In this document: in pieces, positions 15,421-24,460 of the stretch
Layout: each line of letters starts with the position of its first letter
How positions within the stretch are numbered: the first letter of the stretch is position 1
DNA from: a virus
DNA length: 64,000 nucleotides
Strand: one strand, 5' to 3'
Virus record (IMG/VR): IMGVR_UViG_3300006919_000043
Coordinates: 1-64,000 of that record
Notes under the pieces: model-generated
Told to the model about the DNA's origin: nothing
Databases searched by the model: none
The model's input: only the letters and a program-made list of their open reading frames with translations
Made by a program: the position numbers and the translations under genes

Positions 15421-16863
15421 ATGAGCGTCAATTTCCGCCACATCTCCGCTTGCTGTCGCCAAGCATACAATGGTGTTAGGCGACCTGCGGTTGTAGCGGA
15501 ATCAGCGTTTGCGCTCTCTCCCCGTGATATACCACAACTGATAGACTTCTTTTACGAGGATAGTCGCATTGACAGGAAATTGACTGATGAGGATTTGCGT
15601 GAGATATTTTATCATCTCACCGACCTTTACCCCGAAGAATGTCAAGACGATCCCGACATCGTTGATTTATTGTCAAACCTTGCACCAAAGGATAAGGAAA
15701 CGAGAATGACATTTGCTTTTGCATATCAAAGAATGCAAGACATACTAAATGAAACAGACAACCGTATTCGTGCATTTGCTGTTCGTGTTGTGTTGAAGCG
15801 TAGTGAACCTAAAGACGCATACTGGTTCCTCCTTCGTTTGACACGAACCGCCAACCCTTTCAAGAGGCGTGATATTATACACGCACTGGCTAAACACTAC
15901 GACATACCGGCTGAAAGGTTGAAGCGTGAATCAATGTTCACTACATTGAAGGAATTGGCTGTTAGGGCTAATGAGGACAAACTGGTTGGTGTTCCCACTA
16001 TTGGTGAGCGTATGCTATTACCGCTACCAAGAAGGCACACCGACATAGAAAAGCCGTTCTCTAAGATGGCTATGGAGGTAATTCGTGGTGAAAGACTGAC
16101 GCTACATACACACCCGACATTCTATTGTTTGACATACGATCCGCATGGTGAACAAATTGATACTGACGACATAGACACTACACAATTAACAGCGTGCTTG
16201 CCGAATGGAATATACATCGTTGAACACACACCACAAGACGATTTCCCATTGAAAGTGTGTGATGCTTTGCATGTAGTGGACACTGATATTTTCGACAAAG
16301 ACTACAATGCAAGAAGGGAATGGCTTGAGGAAACTGTTTCGGATTTACTACTCAAAGAAATAGAGCGTGTTGATAACATGAAGCAAGTGATAGGTGCCGC
16401 ACCTAAGAATGGCGTTGTTTTCTTGCATAACCTTGAGGCGAACACTACCTTCACTACTTCACCTAATGAAACTGTATTGTTCAGCACAAAACACAGGGGA
16501 GAGGTATTCCGTGTGTTGGGTGGTGTGTGGAGGCATGAGCCAGCCAAAGGTCTTGCATTGACTGGCTGGCGTATTGGTGCCCGTGATGGGATCGATGGTT
16601 ACTATGAGGTTGGAACAATTACAGCCGAGCCGGATGTGCAAAAGCGTCTATTCCGTTTGACTGAAAAATCCACAGCCGCCGAAGGCACAAGGGTGGACAT
16701 GAAAGGTGCTACCTTTGTTGAGGTTGAAATCCATACAACCGACTATGATGAGCGAGGAATACACCTTCAAGGTATTATCACTGATTTAGCACCGAGTATG
16801 GGTATATCCGATGTGGTTGCTGTGGAGGATATTGAGTATTTGGTTGGTGATGTTGATGAATGA
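15421..16863 (+). CDS. degenerate ATP-dependent DNA ligase-like protein, 480 aa
   Basis: ATG 15421 lies 7 nt after GAGG (15410-15413); ATG 15415 is too close. The order of domains matches archaeal ATP-dependent DNA ligases: a helical N-terminal domain (~20-200), a nucleotidyltransferase-like part (~205-335) and an OB-like domain (~340-480, with GWRIGARDG and GYYEVGTIT). The motif I position reads EVIRGERLTLH (~221-231) where active ligases have E-x-K-x-D-G-x-R, so the lysine that takes AMP is absent. Motif IV reads NGVVFLH and motif V also lacks its Lys. It is probably a catalytically dead ligase acting in binding or regulation. The family call is from pattern only. Confidence 0.58.
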   Translation: MSVNFRHISACCRQAYNGVRRPAVVAESAFALSPRDIPQLIDFFYEDSRIDRKLTDEDLREIFYHLTDLYPEECQDDPDIVDLLSNLAPKDKETRMTFAFAYQRMQDILNETDNRIRAFAVRVVLKRSEPKDAYWFLLRLTRTANPFKRRDIIHALAKHYDIPAERLKRESMFTTLKELAVRANEDKLVGVPTIGERMLLPLPRRHTDIEKPFSKMAMEVIRGERLTLHTHPTFYCLTYDPHGEQIDTDDIDTTQLTACLPNGIYIVEHTPQDDFPLKVCDALHVVDTDIFDKDYNARREWLEETVSDLLLKEIERVDNMKQVIGAAPKNGVVFLHNLEANTTFTTSPNETVLFSTKHRGEVFRVLGGVWRHEPAKGLALTGWRIGARDGIDGYYEVGTITAEPDVQKRLFRLTEKSTAAEGTRVDMKGATFVEVEIHTTDYDERGIHLQGIITDLAPSMGISDVVAVEDIEYLVGDVDE

Positions 16864-17224
16864 AAATGACATCGCTTTGTTGTATTTGGCTACAAATGCG
16901 AGGTTTAGAATTGCCTCACGCTTGACCACAAGAAGCCAAACTGGCTACCAAATACGCCCCGAATGCGATATTATGGGAAGAAAGACAATACCCGCTAAAG
17001 TAAGCAAATTACTCAAGTCGCAAGGGCTACCAGTCCAGCAACGCTATACTAAACCCGAACATCTAACGAGGTTATTGCGTTTAGTAAAGCCATTCAAAGA
17101 CTTCACTAAAGATCCCGAAGGCTATGAAAGTGTGGTGAATTGGGAACATTGGGATGAGGAACCTTTGAAAACTCATGCTGATGTGCTTGACATCTTAGGG
17201 AGGTTGGAAAATGAATCTGTTTGA
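16856..17224 (+). CDS. hypothetical basic protein, 122 aa
   Basis: ATG 16856 overlaps the end of the ligase-like gene by 8 nt; ATG 16850 is also in frame. The product is basic in the middle, with a TKPEHLTRLLRLVK helix, and ends acidic. No known domain. It lies between the ligase-like gene and the gene at 17211 with overlaps on both sides, so the three are probably translated together. Confidence 0.5.
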   Translation: MNENDIALLYLATNARFRIASRLTTRSQTGYQIRPECDIMGRKTIPAKVSKLLKSQGLPVQQRYTKPEHLTRLLRLVKPFKDFTKDPEGYESVVNWEHWDEEPLKTHADVLDILGRLENESV

Positions 17225-17780
17225 AGATGAGTCATTGGACACAAACGACTGGTTCTCCGTGTGCCCTAATTCTGTGGATATTATATTTGAGGAAAAGAAG
17301 CATGGTTTGTTTTACACTATGCGCCAATTTATGACAAACTGGGATAGGTTGGAGGTTGCTAAGATGTTGTTGAAAACACAATCAAGCGAGCGCATGATAC
17401 TCGATACCATGAATTGCACAATCCCCAACAATCCAGTAATACAATTTGTAGCAAGGGAATTGACGCTTCGTGTTGACCCTAAGATCTTATTCACTATACT
17501 GGCACTGTCAAACGACGGCACCAGTCGAGGTAAGATATTGTTTCCCGATAAGCAGAAGGCTGTGCCAAAGCACCTGCTGAAAGTGTTTGGGTTGCGGCCA
17601 ACCGAAGGTGAGTGGTTTGAGCCAATTACTGGGAGAATAGAGAATGTTCGGGCTGTCGTTTCACTGTTGAAAGACAGCGATTATGAACACATCATACATG
17701 ATAAACCAACGGTCTTAAATTTTGAAGAAGAACAGGGCACTGCGACCCTGTTTAGCGGTGAATGGGGGTCAAGACAATGA
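17211..17780 (+). CDS. hypothetical protein, 189 aa
   Basis: GGAGG lies 8 nt before ATG 17211. Residues ~70-125 are rich in hydrophobic residues and look like a helical bundle (IQFVARELTLRVDPKILFTI), followed by a mixed segment with several Pro and Lys. Not recognised. It closes the small-gene block; a promoter for the replication cassette follows. Confidence 0.5.
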   Translation: MNLFEDESLDTNDWFSVCPNSVDIIFEEKKHGLFYTMRQFMTNWDRLEVAKMLLKTQSSERMILDTMNCTIPNNPVIQFVARELTLRVDPKILFTILALSNDGTSRGKILFPDKQKAVPKHLLKVFGLRPTEGEWFEPITGRIENVRAVVSLLKDSDYEHIIHDKPTVLNFEEEQGTATLFSGEWGSRQ

Positions 17781-17789
17781 CACCGAATC

Positions 17790-17821
17790 TTTTATACCCA
17801 AGCCCCTATTGGGTTGAACCC
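17790..17821 (+). promoter_or_regulatory. TATA box with two inverted repeats before the replication cassette
   Basis: TTTTATA (17790-17796) is followed at once by CCCAA-N7-TTGGG (17797-17813) and GGGTTGAACCC (17811-17821), two inverted repeats sharing GGG. Transcription from this TATA would begin near 17820, inside the second repeat, where a bound protein would block it. It is a good candidate promoter-operator for the DNA replication genes. Confidence 0.45.
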
Positions 17822-17837
17822 TGCGAGAGATGATACT

Positions 17838-18797
17838 ATGACGCAATTATGGATGAAACACAGACCCGACCGATTGAACGATATGGTTGGGCTTGAGGAA
17901 TTGAAACTTGATGTTCCTAACTGGGTTGTCTATGAGCAAAACAAGCACAAACTCCGATGTGGTGGTGTTATCTTCTTTGGGTCAAGCGGCACTGGTAAAT
18001 CCAGTGGTGCGAGAGCCATAGGTATGGATCTTTTGGGCGATTCATTCTCGCAGAACTTTCACCCCTTCAATGCCTCCGATGATAGAGGAATACAATTTAT
18101 CCGTAACAGGTTGAAGCCTCTTGCTGAACAGCGAGCCGTTGGGCATGATTTCAAGATTATATTCCTTGATGAAGCCGATGGGTTGACTAATGATGCTCAA
18201 GACGCACTTAGAGAAATCATTGAGTCAACGGGCACACATGTCCTTTGGATATTGGCGTGTAACCGTATTGGTCGCATTATCCCAGCCTTGAGGTCAAGGC
18301 TACCTGCATACAATTTTACTCCCTTGAACGGTGATGATGCCGAAGGTTTCATCTTGCGTATCATAGAACAAGAGGACTTGCCTCAAGAATGGCTTGACTC
18401 CGTTCCACAATTGGTGAAGAAATACAAAGGTGATATGCGTGCCTGTTTGAAACTTCTCCAAACTCTCAATCCAAAAGACGCTGATGCTTTGAGTCGAAGC
18501 GTGGAGAAAGATACAGACGGGATTAGAAGTCTTTACTCGGCTATGGCTGGTGCTGGTGAATTGATTGAATTATCAAGCGATTTAGTAATACAGCGAGGTT
18601 ATTCCCGTGATGATATTATTGATGGTATGCACGATGCGATTATCCATCATTACAATGAAGGTGATGTGGGGCAAGCGGTTGCCCTCAAGCACCTTATGAT
18701 ACTGGGTCAGTGGGCGGCAAGATCTTCCGACTGGCTATCAAGCGATGTCCTATTCCTCCAATCAATGGTTGGGGATTACAGACAAAGAGGTTTTTGA
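17838..18797 (+). CDS. RFC small-subunit-like clamp loader ATPase, 319 aa
   Basis: ATG 17838 is preceded by GAGATGAT; the in-frame TTG at 17814 is less likely. The AAA+ motifs are clear: N-terminal KHRPDRLNDMVG, Walker A GSSGTGKSS at ~48-56, FNASDDRG at ~78-85, Walker B FLDEADG at ~109-115, sensor 1 ACNRIGRI and LRSR. RFC loads the PCNA clamp onto primed DNA, and PCNA is encoded three genes on. The usual SRC signature reads SRL. No large RFC subunit is seen, so it either forms a homo-oligomer or joins host RFC. Confidence 0.9.
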   Translation: MTQLWMKHRPDRLNDMVGLEELKLDVPNWVVYEQNKHKLRCGGVIFFGSSGTGKSSGARAIGMDLLGDSFSQNFHPFNASDDRGIQFIRNRLKPLAEQRAVGHDFKIIFLDEADGLTNDAQDALREIIESTGTHVLWILACNRIGRIIPALRSRLPAYNFTPLNGDDAEGFILRIIEQEDLPQEWLDSVPQLVKKYKGDMRACLKLLQTLNPKDADALSRSVEKDTDGIRSLYSAMAGAGELIELSSDLVIQRGYSRDDIIDGMHDAIIHHYNEGDVGQAVALKHLMILGQWAARSSDWLSSDVLFLQSMVGDYRQRGF

Positions 18798-18798
18798 A

Positions 18799-20139
18799 AT
18801 GAGCGAAAATAGAGAATTAGGTAACGAATGTATTGAAGAAGCGAGCAAGATATTGGGTATCAGTGTTGAAGAAGCACGGGCATCCTTTGGTTCGTGGATG
18901 AACGAAACTTTCCCCGATATGTGGGATATGGTCGGTAAAACGATTGATGGTCTTGATGATGATGATTACAATGACTTTGCTGATATGTTCGTTTGTGCAA
19001 ACCGCCCAACAGGCGGTGGCGGTGGTTCCGGTGAGGAATGGGTCGGTGCATTCATTGGTTTTGATAGAAGAATTGACTTGATGAAAAGAAAGCGTGAAAT
19101 GGCTATTGACATAGCCACTGCTGATTTATCGGGTGCTATCAATAACGGTTTCACTTACAATGGTAACAAGGTCGGTATAGGTCGAGCCTTTACTGCTGAT
19201 GGTGTTTGGCGTGCTGAACACAGTGCGGGCACCTTCGTGTCCACTGTGGCTTCCGATACTACACCGGACTGGGTTATCCCTCTCAATGAGAAACTATCTA
19301 TTTGTATGCTCAAGCCGGACAATACCCCACAGCGTGCATCAGCACTGAAATCTGTATGGGCGTTTCATGGCAATACCAAAGAGCAATTCCTTGAGATCGG
19401 TCCGATCACAATCGCTGTTGAGGGTGCCTTTGAGGCCGCAAAGCATGACTGGAAACTATTTACTCCTGTAACCATTAAAGGTAAATTCGATGAAGAAGGT
19501 TGGAAGGGTAGCGGTGCTACTCTCACTGTTTCATCACCAAACGCTGAATATGGCCTTGACTGGGTTCCCGATGGCAAAAAGCGTGAAACCTGTGAAAAAC
19601 TATTCCAGCCCGACCAGTATCTTACTACCACTGGTGAATGCGCTGTGAATGTCAAGGATTTACTACAACACCACTTAGATAACCGAAGGGAATCTTATGT
19701 TGACCGTAATGGTGTTCAGCGATATGATGGTGCTTTGGTTGCTGTTGTGGGTGGTGTCATGGACATCAACCATGAAGGCCGTGAAACCGAATGGGATCCA
19801 ACAGGCCGTGATTACTACTTATCTATCAGCACACAGGTTCTAAGGCGGGAAAATCCAAACGCTCGCATTGGTATCAAAGTCGGTGGATTACTCAAAGAGA
19901 ATCACAATGGGCTATCTGTGCTGAAAGGTGGAGAATGGGTGCCGTTTGCTAAAGGCTCAAGAATTTGGGTTGTTGGCCGCACTGATTCATACATGAACCA
20001 AGACGGTGATGAGGTAGTCAGCATTCAAGCGCAGGGTATCTATGCCATCCCACACAAATCTATTCCAGCACGCAAGCCAAGCGAGGACAGCAACGATCTC
20101 GGCAACCTAAGTGGCTTCGGTGTCGGGGGTGATGAATGA
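18799..20139 (+). CDS. candidate ssDNA-binding (RPA-like) protein, 446 aa
   Basis: ATG 18799 follows AGAGG at 8 nt and lies 1 nt after the clamp loader stop. Residues 1-70 are helical and acidic, then a Gly-rich linker (GGGGGSG), then a long beta-rich region with probable OB folds (~160-270 and ~300-420). Its place between RFC and the RadA-like ATPase is where archaeal viruses often carry an RPA-type protein. No zinc finger is visible. The function is inferred from fold and context, not from a recognised signature. Confidence 0.5.
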   Translation: MSENRELGNECIEEASKILGISVEEARASFGSWMNETFPDMWDMVGKTIDGLDDDDYNDFADMFVCANRPTGGGGGSGEEWVGAFIGFDRRIDLMKRKREMAIDIATADLSGAINNGFTYNGNKVGIGRAFTADGVWRAEHSAGTFVSTVASDTTPDWVIPLNEKLSICMLKPDNTPQRASALKSVWAFHGNTKEQFLEIGPITIAVEGAFEAAKHDWKLFTPVTIKGKFDEEGWKGSGATLTVSSPNAEYGLDWVPDGKKRETCEKLFQPDQYLTTTGECAVNVKDLLQHHLDNRRESYVDRNGVQRYDGALVAVVGGVMDINHEGRETEWDPTGRDYYLSISTQVLRRENPNARIGIKVGGLLKENHNGLSVLKGGEWVPFAKGSRIWVVGRTDSYMNQDGDEVVSIQAQGIYAIPHKSIPARKPSEDSNDLGNLSGFGVGGDE

Positions 20140-21335
20140 TGGGAACAGGATTCTTAGACGGCTTCAAAGAAAAGAAGGGTAACTACGAACCACCAACCAA
20201 AGAGGCTGGTGGTAACAAGAAGGCTAAGGCGAAGCCAAAGGCCAAACCTGCACCGAAGAAGCAAGAGCAAATTCCTATCGAGGCATTGGTTGACGATGCA
20301 CCGCCAGTGGTTGACCACGAACCGGAGGAACCGGTTGAGGAACCTATGCCACAGCCACCTGCAAAGCCTAAACCTTCACCGAAGGCCAAAGGCGACTCTC
20401 ACCTTGACCGTGTTAATTCTTCTATTGCTAACATGATTAGACAGGCAAGAAACAGCGTTCCAATCCAAACCTATGTTATGTGTGGTATCGCTGGTATGCC
20501 TAAGACTGGTAAGACTGGTATGGTTCTTGACAGCCTTACAGAACAAGAAGTGCAAAATGGTGCTGAAATATGGCATATTGATTTTGATTTGGGTGGAGAA
20601 ACTACAAAGGCGGCTCACCATCAAGACAAGATGGACAACCTTGTGGTGCTTAATCCGTGGGTTTTCAATTACGGACAAAGCCGTGTGCCTTACGATTTCC
20701 CAGCCACATTCCAACAGACTATTGACATACTAAAGACAGCACAGGCTCAAATGCAAGCACAGAATGATTACTATGCTGAACATGGTAAGATGCCTAACCC
20801 GTATCTAAAGACTGTCGTGTTCGATGGTGCCGACCATTGGTTACATATCACTGAAACCTGTATGAAGGTGGATGATTTGGATTTGGGTGTTGACGGTATT
20901 GCTGTATCAAGCAAGAAGGCTACTACACAGATCGGTCGTTTCAATTGGAATATCCGTGCTACACGATACCAAACCGCTATGGTTGCTCTCCGTGAGTTAT
21001 GTCGTGGTGGTGTTCACTGTTATGTCATTACACACATGAAGCCAGCATACGATTCATCGGGTAATGAATTATCCGGACAGCATTCTCCAAAGTGGCTCAA
21101 AGATACCGAAGGACATCTTCAACAGGTTATTCATACCGAGTTAGAAGAAGAAAGGAATGAGCAAGGTGAATTGACTGGTGTAGTGCGTGGCTACGCTGTT
21201 ATTGTTGCCGACAGGACTTCACTGCAAGCCAGTGGTCGTGTTCTGTTGTTTGAGCGCAACCAAGACGGTGGTGTTTGGCACGGATGGCAAGGACTCAAGA
21301 CTGGCGATTTCAATGTTTTAAGGGGCGATGAGTGA
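20136..21335 (+). CDS. RadA/Sak4-like recombination ATPase, 399 aa
   Basis: ATG 20136 overlaps the previous stop. The first ~90 residues are a disordered Lys/Pro/Ala- then Glu/Pro-rich arm. The RecA-like core follows: Walker A GMPKTGKTG at ~120-128, Walker B TVVFDGADH at ~226-234, and a strand-end motif CYVITHMKP near 298. Sak4-type phage proteins and archaeal RadA use this core to bind ssDNA and promote annealing or strand exchange. There is no N-terminal HhH domain of cellular RadA, so Sak4 is the closer model. Confidence 0.75.
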   Translation: MMGTGFLDGFKEKKGNYEPPTKEAGGNKKAKAKPKAKPAPKKQEQIPIEALVDDAPPVVDHEPEEPVEEPMPQPPAKPKPSPKAKGDSHLDRVNSSIANMIRQARNSVPIQTYVMCGIAGMPKTGKTGMVLDSLTEQEVQNGAEIWHIDFDLGGETTKAAHHQDKMDNLVVLNPWVFNYGQSRVPYDFPATFQQTIDILKTAQAQMQAQNDYYAEHGKMPNPYLKTVVFDGADHWLHITETCMKVDDLDLGVDGIAVSSKKATTQIGRFNWNIRATRYQTAMVALRELCRGGVHCYVITHMKPAYDSSGNELSGQHSPKWLKDTEGHLQQVIHTELEEERNEQGELTGVVRGYAVIVADRTSLQASGRVLLFERNQDGGVWHGWQGLKTGDFNVLRGDE

Positions 21336-22129
21336 TGGTGGTTGCTGTAACTTTACATCAACACACAATCAAGCATTTCCTAAATGCGTTCAAAGGCATG
21401 GATGATTTGGTTATCAGCATAGGTGAAAGCGGTATTAGTGCGGCTGGAACAATGGACAAAGCATACTTTGTATCTCGCCACTTTCAATATCGTAACGAAG
21501 AAGAATGTCACACTGCTGGTGACATAGCACTGGGTCAATTGTCCACCTTTGCCGCACTTGTTGAAGAATGTGGTAATGGTGGTGAATTGGTTAAGATCTC
21601 CTTAGACGACAAAGGCGTGTTAAGGGTGGTTGGTGACAGTCAAGATTTCAAAATGCCGACAATCCAAACCGCTACATCACAGGCCGGTGTATCAGTAATC
21701 AAAAAACAAATTGCCCTGTCAGCCGACACGGAATACAAGACATTTGGTAACGATGAAATACCGTTTGACTTTGGTATGTGGTTTTGGGCACATGACTTTA
21801 CGACTTTACAGACGACTGGTAAATCAATACAGAACGGTGCATTGTTTTGCCTATCGGTCGAAAGCGACAACACACTCAATCTCGGTGTTCAGCGTGATTC
21901 TATCCGTATGAATGCCAACCTTGAACCCGAACCTCCACACACTGTGTTAAACGACACAGTAATGTGGTTTGGAAAGTGGCTGATGGATGCTCTTAGGGCT
22001 ATGCCTAAGACTGGGGTAATCCATTTGCACGGTGGTAACAATACGCCTTTGCTCATAAGACATGAGTTAGACGGCATCATGTCCACCACCGCTATCATCG
22101 CACCCCGCCAAGAGGAAAGCGGGGAGTAA
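21335..22129 (+). CDS. PCNA-like sliding clamp, 264 aa
   Basis: ATG 21335 overlaps the previous stop (TGATG); GTG 21332 is an alternative. The length fits archaeal PCNA (~245-250 aa) with a small extension. The N terminus is a strand-helix unit (LHQHTIKHFLNAFKGMDD then VISIGESGI), and the C terminus has a helix (FGKWLMDALRAMP) and the closing strand LLIRHELDG, as in the second PCNA domain. It would trimerise around DNA and tether PolB, encoded directly after it. Overall identity to PCNA looks low, but context is strong. Confidence 0.82.
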   Translation: MVVAVTLHQHTIKHFLNAFKGMDDLVISIGESGISAAGTMDKAYFVSRHFQYRNEEECHTAGDIALGQLSTFAALVEECGNGGELVKISLDDKGVLRVVGDSQDFKMPTIQTATSQAGVSVIKKQIALSADTEYKTFGNDEIPFDFGMWFWAHDFTTLQTTGKSIQNGALFCLSVESDNTLNLGVQRDSIRMNANLEPEPPHTVLNDTVMWFGKWLMDALRAMPKTGVIHLHGGNNTPLLIRHELDGIMSTTAIIAPRQEESGE

Positions 22130-22131
22130 TT

Positions 22132-24459
22132 TTGATTGTCACAACATACGATACCGAAGATCAAGATTGTCCTTCAATCCACATTCGTTTCCGCAACCAA
22201 GACGGAAAGGTGATGGAGAAGGTTGTGGATAAATACTATCCATACTTCTCCATTTCAGCCGACAGTGATATGGCACATATCACCCAACTCTTTGACGAAA
22301 GGTGTCATGGTTGGTATGTTGGTGCTGTTGAGGCAAACTCACTGCCCACGAAGGAATACCCCGAAGGGAGGAAATTGATACAGGTGGTTGCACCCGACTT
22401 GAAGGCACTGAAACAGATGCGAGATGTTTGTGATGAAACATGGGAGGCAGACATTGGTTATGCCGACCGGTATTTGATAGATGAGATCGCACCCGAAGAT
22501 TTCCCCGACTGGTTTCCGAACATGGTTCGTGCCGGTGGCCTTGACTTAGAATGGAATAAAGACGGTGAGATTACTGCTATGGGTTTCACCACAGATGGTG
22601 TGGTTGTAAAGCAGTGGGCGTGGCATCCAACTATGCCCGAAGTCGGTCTTATGCGATTTTCGCCAACCGATGATGTAGCCAGCGTGTTCTCTAATGAAAG
22701 GGATATGCTGGTTTCTTTTGCCAACGCATTTCAAGAATTAGACCCCGACCTAATTACAACATGGTCGGGGAACCGTGCCGATTGGCCTAAGATATACGAA
22801 AGATACAAACACCATGACATCGGTTTAGATTGGATTTCGCCGTTGGCTGGGGTCAGTGCTTCGCCACCAATGATGCACTTGCCGAGAGATGGTCGCTACA
22901 ATGATGGTAGCCAAATCATACTCGGTCGCATGGTTTTAGACTTAGCGGATCGAAATCATGGTTTTGAGCGTGTATGGAAAGACAGTGGCAACGGCCAATT
23001 ATCCGACAGGCGTTTAGGTGCTGTTGGTAAAGTGGCGTTCCCTAATAATCCCGAATTGTGGAAAATAGATACGGGTGGTTTTACGCATCACGAATTGTGG
23101 CTTGACCACTTTGCTCACTTTTTGAAGTATCACCGTGCCGATGTTTTACTAACAGACAAATTGGATAGAGAGTATCATGTAGCACGCTTCTTCATGGCAT
23201 TACAACGAGTATGTGGCGTTTCTTTCTCATCAGTATTTACTGTCAGCAAATTCGCAAGAGGACTATTGCGAAGGCGTGCCACATGGGCGGCACCCACTGG
23301 AACATACAAGAAGGGCGTTGGTGATTCATACGGTGGTGGCTTTGTTCCGCACCCAAAGACTGGGCGTTTCTATGATGTAGCCTGTTTCGATTTCCGAGCC
23401 ATGTATGCTGAAATACAACGTGGTAACAACATCAGCCCCGAAACCATACGCTTTGGCACAGGAGATGGAATCCGTGAATTGGGTAATGGCACTTATTGGT
23501 ATCAAGATGAGCGTGGGGTATTGCCCCAACTGCAAATGGATCTTGCCGATGCGAGGAATGCCGCCAAAGCGGAGATGAAAAAACATGCACCGGAATCATC
23601 CGAGTATGCCGGTTTCAACACACTACAATTGGCCTTCAAGCGTGCCGCGGCGAGCGTATATGGCCTAATGGGTCATACTGGGCACGGTGAGTCGCACAAG
23701 ACTGTTGCCTCAACAATTACCTATGTGGGTCGCCAATTGACATCACGCTTGATGGAGATATGCGAGGACATGGGTTTTGAGCCATTGGCTGGACATACCG
23801 ACAGCGCATACATACAAATTGGCGATAACGATGGTGAGAATATCGCTGATGCTTTGACACAAACCATACAGAAGGAGTTTGACTCCGATAGGTTTGTTGT
23901 CGAGTATGAGAAGCACATGAGGGCGTGGGTAGCGGCTAAGAAGAATAGAAACTTTGGCTGGGTTACTTGGCCGAAAGAAGGACTACACTGCACAGGCTTT
24001 GAGATGAAAAAGTCAAATGCGGCACAGATAACAAAAACAATACAAGAAAATTCCTTTGAGGCTATGTGTAAAGACAATGCCGATGAGTCATACATACAAG
24101 GGCTGGTCAATGATGCAATCGCTGATGTCCGAAATATGAACCGCAAGGATCTTGTTATGCGCTCTCGCTTAGGTGCGAAAGCCGAATCATATTCACAAAA
24201 CGGTGGTTTTCAAGGTGCCGCTAAGAAATACAACCGCTTGAACCCCAACAATCGCTTCGACAAAGGCGATGGTGTTCCTCATGTATATACCACAAAGGGC
24301 ATTGAAGCGTTCAAGACCGACGAAGAATTAAGCAAATTAGACATAGATTTCACCACAGTGATAGAAAAGCAAATTATAGCACCCGTTTCCCTTATCTTTG
24401 AGGCGATGGGTTGGCGTTTGCCGTCAGCCGATGGTGCTAAACCACAGGAGTGGTGGTAA
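22132..24459 (+). CDS. polB: family B DNA polymerase with 3'-5' exonuclease, 775 aa
   Basis: TTG 22132, with GGGGAG 5 nt upstream and no ATG nearby. Exonuclease motifs: Exo I LDLEW (~137), Exo II NRADWP (~216), Exo III YHRAD (~336). Polymerase motifs: A CFDFRAMY (~418), B KRAAASVYG (~503-511), C GHTDS (554-558), D KKNRNFG (~603). Motif C has both key acidic residues. Motif A reads RAMY where SLYP is usual and motif B has Ala in place of the usual Asn, so it is a divergent branch. It is the replicative polymerase of the virus. Confidence 0.95.
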   Translation: MIVTTYDTEDQDCPSIHIRFRNQDGKVMEKVVDKYYPYFSISADSDMAHITQLFDERCHGWYVGAVEANSLPTKEYPEGRKLIQVVAPDLKALKQMRDVCDETWEADIGYADRYLIDEIAPEDFPDWFPNMVRAGGLDLEWNKDGEITAMGFTTDGVVVKQWAWHPTMPEVGLMRFSPTDDVASVFSNERDMLVSFANAFQELDPDLITTWSGNRADWPKIYERYKHHDIGLDWISPLAGVSASPPMMHLPRDGRYNDGSQIILGRMVLDLADRNHGFERVWKDSGNGQLSDRRLGAVGKVAFPNNPELWKIDTGGFTHHELWLDHFAHFLKYHRADVLLTDKLDREYHVARFFMALQRVCGVSFSSVFTVSKFARGLLRRRATWAAPTGTYKKGVGDSYGGGFVPHPKTGRFYDVACFDFRAMYAEIQRGNNISPETIRFGTGDGIRELGNGTYWYQDERGVLPQLQMDLADARNAAKAEMKKHAPESSEYAGFNTLQLAFKRAAASVYGLMGHTGHGESHKTVASTITYVGRQLTSRLMEICEDMGFEPLAGHTDSAYIQIGDNDGENIADALTQTIQKEFDSDRFVVEYEKHMRAWVAAKKNRNFGWVTWPKEGLHCTGFEMKKSNAAQITKTIQENSFEAMCKDNADESYIQGLVNDAIADVRNMNRKDLVMRSRLGAKAESYSQNGGFQGAAKKYNRLNPNNRFDKGDGVPHVYTTKGIEAFKTDEELSKLDIDFTTVIEKQIIAPVSLIFEAMGWRLPSADGAKPQEWW

Positions 24460-24460
24460 G

